A DNA stretch of 64,000 bases from Deltaproteobacteria bacterium (lineage in GTDB: Bacteria > Desulfobacterota > GWC2-55-46). The translations under genes were made by a program, and so were the position numbers. Within the stretch, counting starts at the first letter, position 1, and every line of letters begins with the position of its first letter. Shown in pieces: positions 1-8,217 of this stretch. The notes under the pieces are model-generated. The model did not search any database, was not told the origin of the DNA, and saw only the letters and a program-made list of their open reading frames with translations. Location: assembly GCA_015075075.1 (NCBI GenBank), contig JABTVA010000005.1, forward strand, positions 1 to 64,000, given 5' to 3'.

Positions 1-30
1 TAGAAACTGAGTTTTTCAGCAAGCTGCCAA
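1..30. repeat. Partial end of a family B palindromic repeat
   Basis: The first 30 bases contain GAGTTTTTCAGCAAGCTGCC, which closely matches the tail of the family B copy near 63166-63184 (GAGTTTTTCAGCAACCTGC). This is probably the end of a repeat cut by the window edge. Confidence 0.4.
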
Positions 31-132
31 GTAATAAACCTCTTTGACTCTTTTTCCCCGCTGCTTGCGGTCGCATTTGTTTTTAACTCCTCCCCGTCAA
101 GAAGGGAGCTCGAAGGTGCCCGTGTTGTAGCG

Positions 133-1275
133 TCAGTCAGGGTGGCCAGGTGTTCCGGGCTTCCCCTTCAAGAGCTCCACTGCCTTTGATACCGGGGCCG
201 TAAGCTTCCAGCCCCAGTAATTGAGGAGCGCGTGGAGGCGCCTTTCCCCATCCGGGTCTTCTCCTGAAAGGAGGTTCCCGAAGTTCGATTCGACGTCCAC
301 GGAAATCTTCCGCGCCTTCCTGGACGCCTGTATCTCCTTTAGCATCGCCTTTACCTCTGCGATGAGCTTCCTGTCCCCGTGCAGGAAGAAGTTCTGGTCG
401 CCGCACCTCCCGGTTATCTTCTGGAAGACCACGTTGAACCCGTAGCTTTCGCCAAAGTCCACGAAGGCAGGTATCTCCCTGTAGTTGGCCCTCATGACCG
501 TCATGTTTATGACGATTTCGCTGAACCTGCCTCGGTTCTCTCTTACGAGGTCGAGGTTCTCGATGAGGTCCTCCCACCTGCCGCCCACCCGTATCTTCTC
601 GTATGTCTCCTTTGTCGCCGCGTCCACCGAGATGTTTATCCCGGCGAAGTTCTGGTGTTTTATCCTCTCCCAGTACCTCTTGAGGAGGAGCCCGTTCGTG
701 ATGAGGCTGAACTTCAGGTCAGGGTAGCGGCTCCCGTCGAACTCGGTGAGGATTTTCCGCGTATCCGGCCTCGCGAAGGGGTCTCCCCAGCCGCTCAAAA
801 TGACCTTCCGCGCCGTGGGCAGGTAGGTTATGAAGTCGTTATAGGCCCTCTCGAGGAGGTCATTGTCCTCCTTGAGATTGGTGTTGCACATGATGCACTT
901 CAGGTTGCAGTAGCCGGAGTTGGAGAAGTTGAAGACGGTTGGCGGGGTCGAGACGACGGTCTTCCCGGCCCGTATCTCGTCAGCGGCGGCGGGTATAACA
1001 CCGTGCTTTTCAAGGTCGGCGAATTTTACGTATCTCCCTCCCGAGAGGTGCCACTGGATGAAAGGGCACGAGGGGCGGCATATCTCCTGCCATGCCCCTT
1101 CGAGCATCTTTTTCCGCATGGACTGGACCTCCGGGCCGTTCCAGATATCGGAGATGGTCTGACTCCTGAGGCTCCCTACCGGGGATTTCACCCATCCGGT
1201 GCAGCAGGTGTATACGCGTCCGGCCTCGAAAAAATGGAGGCTATTCCAGGGCGCGGGGCAGATTATGCCGTCCAT
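133..1275 (-). CDS. Radical SAM protein with N-terminal SPASM-like cysteine region
   Basis: Predicted radical SAM enzyme of about 380 residues. The cluster motif CNLKCIMC (Cys at about 123, 127 and 130) should hold the catalytic 4Fe-4S cluster. It is preceded by a Cys-rich N-terminal segment (ICPAPW, a CC pair near residue 25, and CRPSC near 66-70) that looks like an auxiliary-cluster SPASM domain placed before the radical SAM core. I chose the second ATG because AAGGAG abuts the first ATG (1281) and lies six bases before ATG 1275. The substrate cannot be told from sequence: the gene is isolated by a repeat-rich gap upstream and the window edge downstream. Family call is firm, role unknown. 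Confidence 0.85.
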   Translation of the reverse strand: MDGIICPAPWNSLHFFEAGRVYTCCTGWVKSPVGSLRSQTISDIWNGPEVQSMRKKMLEGAWQEICRPSCPFIQWHLSGGRYVKFADLEKHGVIPAAADEIRAGKTVVSTPPTVFNFSNSGYCNLKCIMCNTNLKEDNDLLERAYNDFITYLPTARKVILSGWGDPFARPDTRKILTEFDGSRYPDLKFSLITNGLLLKRYWERIKHQNFAGINISVDAATKETYEKIRVGGRWEDLIENLDLVRENRGRFSEIVINMTVMRANYREIPAFVDFGESYGFNVVFQKITGRCGDQNFFLHGDRKLIAEVKAMLKEIQASRKARKISVDVESNFGNLLSGEDPDGERRLHALLNYWGWKLTAPVSKAVELLKGKPGTPGHPD

Positions 1276-1281
1276 TAGCAT

Positions 1282-1877
1282 CTCCTTGAAAACACCGGAG
1301 CCGCTTCCGCCTGCAGGAGGAAGGCCGGGCAGAATACATTATACCATCGTACAAACCCTGTTACCACCGGCAATTCACACTGGCAAGCCGGTATCAAAAG
1401 GCCTTTTCCGCACTGCCGTGCGGTTTTTATGCAAAGGCCGTTTGCGCGCTGCCGCGCTCTTTTTGGGCATAAGGCTCCTCACTACCGCCTCCATCCTCCG
1501 GCTCGGCCCTTGTCGCTCGGCCTTTGCCTCGCTCCTGCTGCCTCGCTCGCCCTCCCCTCCAGGTTCGCTCCGCCTTATGCCCGGGGTTGTTTTAAATGCA
1601 AACAAAAGTGTAATGAGATTTTTGTCTTGAAACAAACCCCGGAGGGTAAGGCAGGCGTAGCATAAGGGAGGAAGGCGTGAACGGGCCTGGAAGTCAGGGA
1701 AGCACTTTAGGAACCCGTTCACGGGATGGGAGAGGCGGACAGCAAGCGAGCCCTTACCCTCAAAAACCGCGCGGCAGCGCGGAAAGGTTCTTTCGCTTAT
1801 GCCAGAAAAGGGCGGCAGCGCGTTAAAAGGCCTTTCTCTCAATCACAGCGGGTTCAGGTCTGGTTGGGTTTTTGAAT
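1282..1877. repeat. Gene-free region with inverted palindromic modules
   Basis: No convincing gene lies in these roughly 600 bases. GC-rich modules at 1396-1475 (CCGCACTGCCGTGCGG followed by T5, then GCGCTGCCGCGC and GGGCATAAG) recur in inverted orientation at 1765-1835 (CCGCGCGGCAGCGCGG, CTTATGCCAG, GGCGGCAGCGCG). The centre holds a further inverted repeat, CCGGGGTTGTTT near 1580 against AAACAAACCCCGG near 1630. The arrangement resembles clustered REP-like elements. A 155-codon reading frame across it has low-complexity Arg/Ser-rich content and is probably a by-product of the repeats. Confidence 0.5.
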
Positions 1878-2165
1878 CTACGAAATCCTGGACGAGACGG
1901 CCTCTTCTATTTCGGCTGCGGTCGCCCCTGCCACGAATACTTTCTTTTCCCTGGATTTGAGGCCGGACTCTATATGGAAGGCGCTTTTCCTAATACCGGT
2001 CAGGTCGGAGAGGAACTCTATAAGGGCCCTGTTCGCCTCGCCCTCTACAGGCGGGGCCGTAATCCGTATCTTGAGCGAGCCCTCCTCCACGCCCTCGACC
2101 ACGTTTCTTGAGGAGCGCGGCTTGAGCCTCACCCTGATGAACGCGCCTCCTTCGGCGGGCGTCAC
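1878..2165 (-). CDS. DUF167 / YggU family protein
   Basis: Small protein (95 residues from GTG 2165) matching the YggU/UPF0235 family: early RVRLKPRSSRN, then ITAPPVEGEANRALIEFL, the family's most conserved stretch, and a closing KVFVAGA segment. The function of this fold is not established. An upstream ATG at 2240 would overlap divIVA by 65 bases and add a Ser/Arg-rich tail unlike the family, so I prefer GTG 2165, which lies just past the divIVA stop and gives the usual family length. It ends the minus-strand yggT-divIVA-yggU run. Confidence 0.8.
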   Translation of the reverse strand: MTPAEGGAFIRVRLKPRSSRNVVEGVEEGSLKIRITAPPVEGEANRALIEFLSDLTGIRKSAFHIESGLKSREKKVFVAGATAAEIEEAVSSRIS

Positions 2166-2175
2166 ATACGAAGCG

Positions 2176-2673
2176 CTATTTCGGGAGGAACCTGAGCTTG
2201 TCCGATTCCTCATCGGCCTTTCTGGCCTCTTCCTCTTCAAGGAGTAGGATGGATGAGTGGTAATCTATCACCGACTTTATGGAGGATTCGAGCTCTTTCC
2301 TCTGCTTTCTCAAGCGGAATATCTCGTCCTGGAGCGCGGATGAGCGGGACTGCGCCTGCCTGATTATCTCGTCTGCCTGGAGCCTTGCCTCGGCAAGGAG
2401 TATTTCCGCCTCTTTCCTCGCGTTCGCTTTCATCTCCTCGGCCATCCTCTGCACCGTTGTGATGGCCTCCCTGAGGACGTTCTCGTTGGAGGCGTACGCA
2501 TGTATGCGCTCCCCTGCGTCTTCGAGTTTCTCCTTAAGGTCCATTATTTCTTTCGTCGCCTCGCCCAGGGCCTCGGAAGCGGCATCGCGGAGCTCCTCCA
2601 CTTCCTTTACGTCATAGCCCCTCAAGCGCTTCCTTAATGCGTGCCCCTTTATCTCGAGCGCGGTTATCCTCAT
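2176..2673 (-). CDS. divIVA: DivIVA domain-containing protein
   Basis: A 165-residue coiled-coil protein. The N-terminus carries the DivIVA membrane-targeting region (ALEIKGHALRKRLRGYDVKEVEELRD), followed by a long heptad-like Glu/Lys/Leu/Ala-rich helix. GGAGGAGG lies seven bases before the ATG. The ATG overlaps the yggT stop (ATGA), so the two are translationally coupled. DivIVA proteins bind curved membrane at poles or septa in Gram-positives. In Gram-negative yggT-proC-yggS neighbourhoods such a protein is common, with a presumed role in division or polarity. Confidence 0.85.
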   Translation of the reverse strand: MRITALEIKGHALRKRLRGYDVKEVEELRDAASEALGEATKEIMDLKEKLEDAGERIHAYASNENVLREAITTVQRMAEEMKANARKEAEILLAEARLQADEIIRQAQSRSSALQDEIFRLRKQRKELESSIKSVIDYHSSILLLEEEEARKADEESDKLRFLPK

Positions 2674-2984
2674 CAGAAGCCTCCTCCGGTCTTGAGCCTG
2701 TTGGCGAGTTCATATAGGGAGGGTATTATGCCGGCCTGTACGAAATATATGATTAAAATCACAATGAGGGGGGAGATGTCGAGCCCGCCCATCTGAGGTA
2801 GTATCCTCCGCACCCTTCCGAGGACCGGCTCCGTTATCTGGTACAGGAACCTTACTATGGGGTTGTAGGGGTCCGGGTTCACCCACGAGATGATGGCCCT
2901 TATGACTATTATCCAGAAGTAGAGGGTAAGGACGGTGTCCAGGACCTTTGTGAGCCCGATTATGATATTGGCCAGCATGAACAT
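2673..2984 (-). CDS. yggT: YggT family membrane protein
   Basis: A 103-residue integral membrane protein with hydrophobic segments at about 5-28 and 65-88. Between them is the family signature WVNPDPYNPIVRFLYQITEP. YggT proteins are linked to osmotic tolerance and to the division or cell-envelope region. The gene overlaps divIVA by one base and follows proC and yggS on the same strand, the classic yggS-proC-yggT-divIVA order. The start could also be the internal ATG two codons later. Confidence 0.9.
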   Translation of the reverse strand: MFMLANIIIGLTKVLDTVLTLYFWIIVIRAIISWVNPDPYNPIVRFLYQITEPVLGRVRRILPQMGGLDISPLIVILIIYFVQAGIIPSLYELANRLKTGGGF

Positions 2985-3045
2985 TCAGTCTTCCTTATTA
3001 TTTGTTTTTTGTCTCTTTCCAAGTTTGATAATGCGGGGCGCGGGC

Positions 3046-3853
3046 CTAACACCACAAGCTCCTCGCCCTTTTCGTAGCCGCGATTACGGCTGACCATTTC
3101 GCTAAGCCGCCCTCCTCAAGCCTCCTGAGGCCCTCTATCGTGGTGCCGCCGGGGGAGGCGACCATGCGCCTGAGCGCGTCGAGCCCCATCGGGCTCTCCA
3201 TCGCCAGTTTTACGGCGCCAGCACGGTCTGAAAGGCGAGCTCTTTTGACGTATCCGGAAGGCCGCGCCACCGCCTTCAATAGGCGCCTCGATAAGAGGAA
3301 ACGCCATGATTGCCGCTCAGTCCCGTTACCGCGTCCATAAGGGACTCTTCCTTTACCGCGACTACCTTCCCGATAGACCCGAATATCTCGGTTGCGAACT
3401 CGAGATGGCGCTCGCCTGTGCCGAGCCCTGCGCAAAGGACCGTAACTCCCTCACGGACTGTCGCTGGGGTATTGGGCATGGCCCTCACTACCGGCAGAAA
3501 ATGCGAAGGCCCGCTTCCTTCAGGACCTCAAGTATCCGCGAGGTGGTGATGCCGGCGGCGGTCGAGATAAGGAGCTTCCCGGCCTCTATCTCGGGGGCTA
3601 TCTCCCTCAATACGCCTTCGACGTCGCCGGGCTTGACCGTAAGGAATATTATATCAGCATTTCTGGCGGTTTCGAAGTTCTTGCTGAGGACCTTCACCTC
3701 GTAGCTCTCGGCGAGGTGGATGAGCCGCTCGTTTATCCTGTCGCTTGCGATTATCTGCCCGGGATTTATTTTCGATGAGGCGAGGAGCCCCTTTATGAGG
3801 GCCTCGGCCAGGTTCCCGCTTCCGAGAAAGCCTATTGTTTTCCTTGTGAGCAT
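3046..3853 (-). pseudogene. proC: Pyrroline-5-carboxylate reductase, reading frame broken at several points
   Basis: ProC catalyses the last step of proline synthesis. The first piece (from ATG 3853) has the Rossmann start TIGFLGSGNLAEALIKGLL. The frame shifts near 3490, where the next piece begins RAMPNTPATVREGVTVLCAG. It shifts again near 3300 after DAVTGLSG, and again within 3200-3300, before the conserved end AMESPMGLDALRRMVASPGG and TTIEGLRRLEEGG. All expected ProC blocks are present in order over the usual length, so single-base sequence errors are more likely than genuine decay. Family A repeat lies 18 bases upstream of the start. Confidence 0.85.
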
Positions 3854-3870
3854 CTTGTTTGCAGGATTAA

Positions 3871-4012
3871 GGCAACCTCTAAAAATTAATCTTTTCCCCG
3901 GACTCTGCGTCAGGCCATGAATAAAAATGCTCACATATTATCATATATGCTCCGCTTTTTATTCCCGGCCTTCCTTGATTGCGGGAAAAATCTTCAATTT
4001 TTAGAGGTTGCC
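3871..4012. repeat. Family A MITE-like inverted repeat, copy 1
   Basis: A 142-bp element bounded by near-perfect inverted ends, GGCAACCTCTAAAAATT and AATTTTTAGAGGTTGCC. Inside is a second stem, AATAAAAATG near 3921 against GCTTTTTATTCC near 3955. Other copies are at 40774-40914, 62032-62164 and (interrupted) 22136-22408. No transposase is encoded. It lies directly upstream of proC. Confidence 0.85.
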
Positions 4013-4020
4013 ATTTAATT

Positions 4021-4136
4021 CGGCTGCTGAAAAGCCCTCGATGCGTTGTCTTCAAATACGGACGTTCCGGCGTACGTGAAAACACGCCGGGGCCCTTATT
4101 TTTCGACTCCCTGCATCTGGACTTTTTAAGCGGCCT
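4021..4136. repeat. Family B palindromic repeat, copy 1
   Basis: About 116 bp beginning CGGCTGCTGAAAAG and ending GGACTTTTTAAGCGGCCT, with TTTTTCGACTCCCTGCATCTGG internally. It is a diverged copy of the family seen at 13562, 24394, 31199, 32946 and 63041. It fills the space between family A copy 1 and the stop of yggS. Confidence 0.75.
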
Positions 4137-4138
4137 GT

Positions 4139-4855
4139 TCAGGCGGACTTGGCGGCCTTTTTACCTTGGGCTTCCCTGCTGCCGAATATGGCGGTCCCGA
4201 TCCGGACGATCGTGGCGCCCTCCTCTACGGCCACCTCGAAATCGTTGGACATGCCCATCGAGAGGTCTTTCAGGAAAACGCCGGGGAACCTTTCCTTATT
4301 GATGCGCTCGGCAAGCCGGCGGAGCATGGCGAAGTACGGCCTCGACATCTCGGCGTCCTCGAAGAAGGGGGGTATGGCCATGAGGCCCTTAAGCCGGAGG
4401 TTCGCCATGCCCGATACGGCCCTGGCGAGCTTCACGGCCTCGTCCGGGCTAACCCCGCCCTTGGTCTTCTCCCTCGCTATGTTCACCTCTACCATGATAT
4501 CGAGCGGCGCGGAAGCCCTCTTGTCGAGCTCCTTTGCGAGCTCTATTGAATCCACGCTCTCGATCATGTCAAAAAGCTCAACGGCGAGCTTTGCCTTGTT
4601 CTTCTGGAGATGGCCTATGAAGTGCCACTTTATCTTCTTGTCCTTGACCTTACTTATCTTCTCCTGGGCCTCCTGCACGTAGTTCTCGCCGAAGACCCGG
4701 AGGCCTGCCGATACGGCCTCCTTGACCTTTTTGGCTTCCACCATCTTGGTGACAGCCACGACCGTTATCTCGCCGGGGTCGCGGCCAGCCTTCCGCGCCG
4801 CCCTCCTTATCCGGTCGTAAATGTTGAGGGTATTCTCAGAAATATTGTTTCCAGC
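4139..4855 (-). CDS. yggS: YggS family pyridoxal phosphate homeostasis protein
   Basis: A 238-residue PLP-binding protein with an alanine-racemase-like barrel. The PLP lysine lies in VVAVTKMVEAKKVKEA, followed by FGENYVQEAQEK, WHFIGHLQKNKAK, the LKGLMAIPP block and the phosphate-binding SMGMSNDFEVAVEEGATIVR. It is thought to buffer free PLP rather than catalyse a reaction. A further ATG six codons upstream (4873) is possible; I chose the one that matches usual family starts. It lies upstream of proC, yggT and divIVA on the same strand, but two repeats separate it from proC. Confidence 0.92.
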   Translation of the reverse strand, partial: AGNNISENTLNIYDRIRRAARKAGRDPGEITVVAVTKMVEAKKVKEAVSAGLRVFGENYVQEAQEKISKVKDKKIKWHFIGHLQKNKAKLAVELFDMIESVDSIELAKELDKRASAPLDIMVEVNIAREKTKGGVSPDEAVKLARAVSGMANLRLKGLMAIPPFFEDAEMSRPYFAMLRRLAERINKERFPGVFLKDLSMGMSNDFEVAVEEGATIVRIGTAIFGSREAQGKKAAKSA

Positions 4856-5031
4856 CATCAGGAAATCCGGCAAACAGTATTAGGGGCCGAGGCCCTTTAA
4901 AACCGAGCGGGGAGAAGAGAAGCGACATCGCTGGAAAAACTTATCACCTGTTGTTTACGAGACCTTATAGCATATATGGGGGAAGTGTCCAAGAGAAATC
5001 TTGGTTTTCAGGCGGATTTTGCTGGAAAAAA

Positions 5032-5673
5032 TCAGGAAGCTACTGGGCCGGTTATCGGCCGCAGGTAATGCAGGAGGGTCATCTCCCATATGGCGGCCAT
5101 AAAAAGAATAATGATTATAAGCACATACAGCCTCACTCCGTTCCTACCGGCAGTGAGGAGAGCATCTTTTCTCGAGGACGTGCCCTTACGGTCAGGCCAG
5201 ATGAGGGAAAGGCCCAGGTCTGTGCCTACCGAGGACGAAAGGCAGTATGCCCCGAATTCGAGGACAAAAGTGCCGTAGAATACGATGAGCATGGTCGAGT
5301 CCGCGTTCATCCCGGCAATGAGTATCCCTATGATGAACCCCCTCCAGACGGCTACGATATAAGGCAGGAAGAATACGAGCCCGGTAAATGTGGTGCTGAG
5401 GAACGCCCCGAAGACCAGGTTGAAAGAGAAAGTGTAGAGGATCTTGAGCGGGAGGTTCTCGGCGAGCGCGCCCGTGAGCGGCTTAAGATACGGGAGCTCC
5501 TGTATCTCCTTAAGCTGTTCCTCCCGTAGCTCAATTACTCCCGGATATCCCTGGGCCACCATCCATTGCCCGAAGAAGAGGAATATCAAATGTACTGCGG
5601 CATAGAATACGATGAGGTTCCTGAGCTTCCCTGCAGCCCCGAGCGATTTGGCTAATGTCGCGTTGAATTCCAT
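5032..5673 (-). CDS. SpoIIM/DUF95-like integral membrane protein
   Basis: A 213-residue protein with about five hydrophobic segments (near 17-40, 75-100, 103-120, 128-150 and 180-202). The block FVLEFGAYCLSSSVGTDLG resembles the conserved stretch of the stage II sporulation protein M / DUF95 family, in which a Glu follows a His-Gly-like motif between two membrane helices. Here the His is replaced (YGTFVLE). The role outside sporulating bacteria is unknown. The gene stands alone on the minus strand. Membrane location is sure; the family call is moderate. Confidence 0.6.
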   Translation of the reverse strand: MEFNATLAKSLGAAGKLRNLIVFYAAVHLIFLFFGQWMVAQGYPGVIELREEQLKEIQELPYLKPLTGALAENLPLKILYTFSFNLVFGAFLSTTFTGLVFFLPYIVAVWRGFIIGILIAGMNADSTMLIVFYGTFVLEFGAYCLSSSVGTDLGLSLIWPDRKGTSSRKDALLTAGRNGVRLYVLIIIILFMAAIWEMTLLHYLRPITGPVAS

Positions 5674-5798
5674 TCGGACTCTTTCAGTTGTTTAGGTATG
5701 CGTAAAAACAAGGGCGAATTATATAATATACCAGAATCGGAAATGGGAAGGGCCGGCGCGCCGTGAACCCGTTTATAGGCTGTGAGACCCGGGGCCGG

Positions 5799-5978
5799 TT
5801 AGGGCTGCCTGCCCTTGCCTTTGGACTTCCTCAAGGGCTTTATCCGGCACGGGTCGTATTTCCCTACTATCGCCTTGAGCTTCTTGCAGTAAAGGCCCCC
5901 GGTCTTGTAGCAGATCTCTTTTTTCGGGTCCAGGAAAACGGCGTGGACGCATTCTATGCAGGTTAAAGGCTCGCTCAT
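5799..5978 (-). CDS. Small Cys-rich (zinc-ribbon-like) hypothetical protein
   Basis: A 59-residue frame starting MSEPLTCIECVHAVFLDPKK and ending in a Lys/Arg-rich tail. Five cysteines (7, 10, 23, 31 and 44), two of them in a CxxC, suggest a small metal-binding module. The composition is protein-like and codon use is GC-rich like the neighbours. No strong ribosome site is visible and I do not recognise the family. It sits in the divergent gap between the SpoIIM-like gene and the receiver-PilZ gene. Confidence 0.5.
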   Translation of the reverse strand: MSEPLTCIECVHAVFLDPKKEICYKTGGLYCKKLKAIVGKYDPCRIKPLRKSKGKGRQP

Positions 5979-6103
5979 GGAAATGGATTTTAATGCCTTA
6001 TGCGCGGTTCCTCAAGCGGAATCTCGGCCCCGGGTGCCCGGGGTGTTGACAAAAGGATGGAAATCCCTTAAAAGTATTGGAATCCTAAAAAGGAGCCGCA
6101 CCC

Positions 6104-6826
6104 ATTCTTACTCCACCGAAGACAATCGTCGTGGCCGACCCGGACGCTTCAAGGTGCCTTAAGCTCGCCACGATGGTCAAAAGGCTCGACTACAACGTCT
6201 TTCTTGCCTCGAACGGCTCTGACCTGGTACGGATAACCTCCGGCATAATACCGAATGCCGTGCTCCTTGACCTCGATATGCCGCCGATATCCGGCCAGCC
6301 ATGCCTGGAGGCCTTGAGGTCTAACAGGAGCCTTAGCATTATAAAAAGGATCACGACCTCTGAGGTGGGGCGCACAACCGACCTCTTGGCCTCGCTTTCA
6401 AGGGGCGCCTCAGGATATGTCACAAGGCCGGTGAGCCCGACCGAGCTCTACAGGACCATACAGAAGCTCATCGAGCCCCGGCCAAGGAACTTTTTGAGGA
6501 TACGGGTCCTCTTCAAGGCCACGGTCATAACAGGCGCTACGGGCCGCGCAACCTTCGCGACCGCCCTCTCGGAGCAGGGTGTTTTCATAAGGACTCTAAA
6601 GCCCTTTGCCGAGGGCACGAAGGTCAGGGTCTCGCTGGAGCTCCCGACGCCCAAGCCCCTTGTGCTCGACGGAGAGGTGCTCTATGCGGTCAAGGAGATG
6701 CCGGACAAGCTCTCGGAGCCCGGCATGGGCATAAGGTTTGTCGGCCTCGACCCGAACATCCAGGCAGGCCTCCATAAGTTCATCGAGGACCAGGTAATTG
6801 GAGAGGGCGGGGAAGGGCTATTATGA
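6104..6826 (+). CDS. Response-regulator receiver fused to PilZ domain
   Basis: The N-terminal half (to about residue 125) is a CheY-like receiver: acidic ADPD pocket, phospho-acceptor Asp in VLLDLDMPPISG, and the switch residue region ITTSEVGR. The usual Lys-Pro is Arg-Pro (YVTRPVS). The C-terminal half is PilZ-like, with an RNFLRIRV motif (RxxxR) for c-di-GMP and ALSEQGVFI in place of the usual Asp/Asn-x-Ser-x-x-Gly. GTG 6131 would cut off the first beta strand (TPPKTIVV). AGGAG at 6091 precedes an ATT at 6104 by eight bases, so either ATT is the start or a base is wrong. Likely a motility or polysaccharide regulator. Confidence 0.8.
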   Translation: MLTPPKTIVVADPDASRCLKLATMVKRLDYNVFLASNGSDLVRITSGIIPNAVLLDLDMPPISGQPCLEALRSNRSLSIIKRITTSEVGRTTDLLASLSRGASGYVTRPVSPTELYRTIQKLIEPRPRNFLRIRVLFKATVITGATGRATFATALSEQGVFIRTLKPFAEGTKVRVSLELPTPKPLVLDGEVLYAVKEMPDKLSEPGMGIRFVGLDPNIQAGLHKFIEDQVIGEGGEGLL

Positions 6827-6834
6827 TGCGGTCT

Positions 6835-7578
6835 TTATCCGCCCAGCTCGTACCTCAATAGCCCGACCCCGAATATCGCGGCGGTCTCAGTCCGTAAGAC
6901 CCTGCTTCCGAGGCTTGCCTGTATAAAACCCATTTCCCTTGCCAGAGCCGCCTCTTCTCCGGTAAAGCCGCCTTCAGGCCCCACGAGCAGCGCAACGCTC
7001 CTGACCGGCTTTTTGATATCCCTTAAGAAAGCCTTCAAGCCTTTCAGGCCATGACCTTCACTGAGCATTATCTTAAGCCCCGTAGCTACGGTTTCGAGCA
7101 GCGCTTCCCTGAAGGTCGCATAGGGGAGGATTCGAGGTATGTCCCGCCTCCTCGATTGCCTCGCGGCCTTGAGGGCTATCCGCTGCCAGTTATGTGACCT
7201 CTTCTGCCTTGAGTCGAGTTCCTCGATTGAAATGGATTTTTCTGACTTGAACGGGAGTATGGCGGTGACCCCGAGCTCGGTAGTCTTCTGTATTATGGTC
7301 TCCAGCCGCTCCCTCTCCGGCAGGGCCTGGATAAGGAGCACCCCGTGGCCTGGCTCTATTGCCCCCGTCTCCTCGAAGGCCGTGAGCTCGGCTTTTCCAT
7401 CCGATAAGGACAGGAGCCTACAGCGGACAAGACCGCCCCGCCCGTCGATTATAGTGAACGCCTCGCCCGGCCTGGGCTCCCATAAAAGGAGCCTGCCCGT
7501 ATTTTCCTTGTCGAGCGTAAAGGCGTCACCGGGGAGGAGAACCCTTTCTACTCTTATCTCTCCGAGGCCGGAAAGCAC
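6835..7578 (-). CDS. rsmE: 16S rRNA (uracil1498-N3)-methyltransferase RsmE
   Basis: A SPOUT-class methyltransferase that makes m3U1498 in 16S rRNA. The C-terminal knot carries LLVGPEGGFTGEEAA and LGSRVLRTETA, the family's SAM-binding signatures. QALPERERLETIIQKTTELG is the usual middle block. The GTG start has AAGGAG at proper spacing. The N-terminus looks a few residues shorter than usual, and the upstream codons (SLRFNKEKL) would read like a continuation of the PUA-like domain, so a start or frame error is possible. Confidence 0.92.
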   Translation of the reverse strand: MLSGLGEIRVERVLLPGDAFTLDKENTGRLLLWEPRPGEAFTIIDGRGGLVRCRLLSLSDGKAELTAFEETGAIEPGHGVLLIQALPERERLETIIQKTTELGVTAILPFKSEKSISIEELDSRQKRSHNWQRIALKAARQSRRRDIPRILPYATFREALLETVATGLKIMLSEGHGLKGLKAFLRDIKKPVRSVALLVGPEGGFTGEEAALAREMGFIQASLGSRVLRTETAAIFGVGLLRYELGG

Positions 7579-7670
7579 CAGTTTCTCCTTGTTGAAGCGG
7601 AGTGAAGTAGTATAATCTTACACCAACGCCCGGGGGCTTGAAAGGGGCGATATGGGGCTGCTTAAAGCGG

Positions 7671-8180
7671 CTAATTCAGGCCGAGAAGCCTTGAGATGGC
7701 GAGTATGCGGGACTTAATCTCGGCCCTTCCGGAGAGCCTGGAGAGGATATCGACAGAGGCGCCGGGGTCGAACCCGGCCCGCTTCATGATGCTGATGGCG
7801 CTTGCATCAGCCTCCATCTCCCGCATAAGGGGGGTGTCGCTGCCTGCGAGCGCCGGAGACTGGTCCCCGGCGAGTATGTGGGATGTCTCGTGGGCGATGA
7901 CGAAGGCCATCTCGTCGTCGGTCACGGCGGCGGAGACAAGCCCGGACGAGAGGACGACCGTTCCGTCGGGCATGACAAAGGCGCTCCTTGAGGCGTCCTC
8001 GCTTAAGACCACCCTGGGGCTTAAGCCGGTTACGGCCTCTATCCTTGAGAGGACGCCGGTTATCATCGCCATATCGGTGTCTGCGGTTTCTCCGGCGTTC
8101 GCCACGGAAAAGGTCGCGGCGGCCATGATGAAAGCCGTAATGAGGATGGATAGAACGGATTTTTTAAGGAAAATACGCAT
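7671..8180 (-). CDS. Small secreted M48-type metallopeptidase
   Basis: A 169-residue protein with a signal peptide (about 1-29, ending SVANAG). The zinc motif is HETSH, with the third ligand Glu in REMEADASAISIM, the arrangement of M48 peptidases. It is a minimal catalytic domain without the TPR tail of BepA-like relatives. Probably periplasmic protein or outer-membrane quality control. It stands upstream of rsmE on the same strand with a 92-base gap. Confidence 0.85.
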   Translation of the reverse strand: MRIFLKKSVLSILITAFIMAAATFSVANAGETADTDMAMITGVLSRIEAVTGLSPRVVLSEDASRSAFVMPDGTVVLSSGLVSAAVTDDEMAFVIAHETSHILAGDQSPALAGSDTPLMREMEADASAISIMKRAGFDPGASVDILSRLSGRAEIKSRILAISRLLGLN

Positions 8181-8217
8181 CAGCCGGTTATTTTAGCACG
8201 GTCCGGGTACGGATTCA

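Noticed and set aside
379..1278. Long plus-strand reading frame opposite the radical SAM gene
   Set aside because: Antisense shadow of a GC-rich gene; its translation has no recognisable domain.
1570..1650. Integron attC-like site at the CCGGGGTTGTTT inverted repeat
   Set aside because: The GTTRRRY/RYYYAAC core pairs are not present in order and there is no integrase.
1375..1842. 155-codon minus-strand reading frame
   Set aside because: It runs across inverted repeat modules, has low-complexity Arg/Ser/Pro content, and no motif or good ribosome site.
8181..8217. Cobalamin riboswitch before cobQ
   Set aside because: The gap is only 37 bases and has no B12-box sequence.
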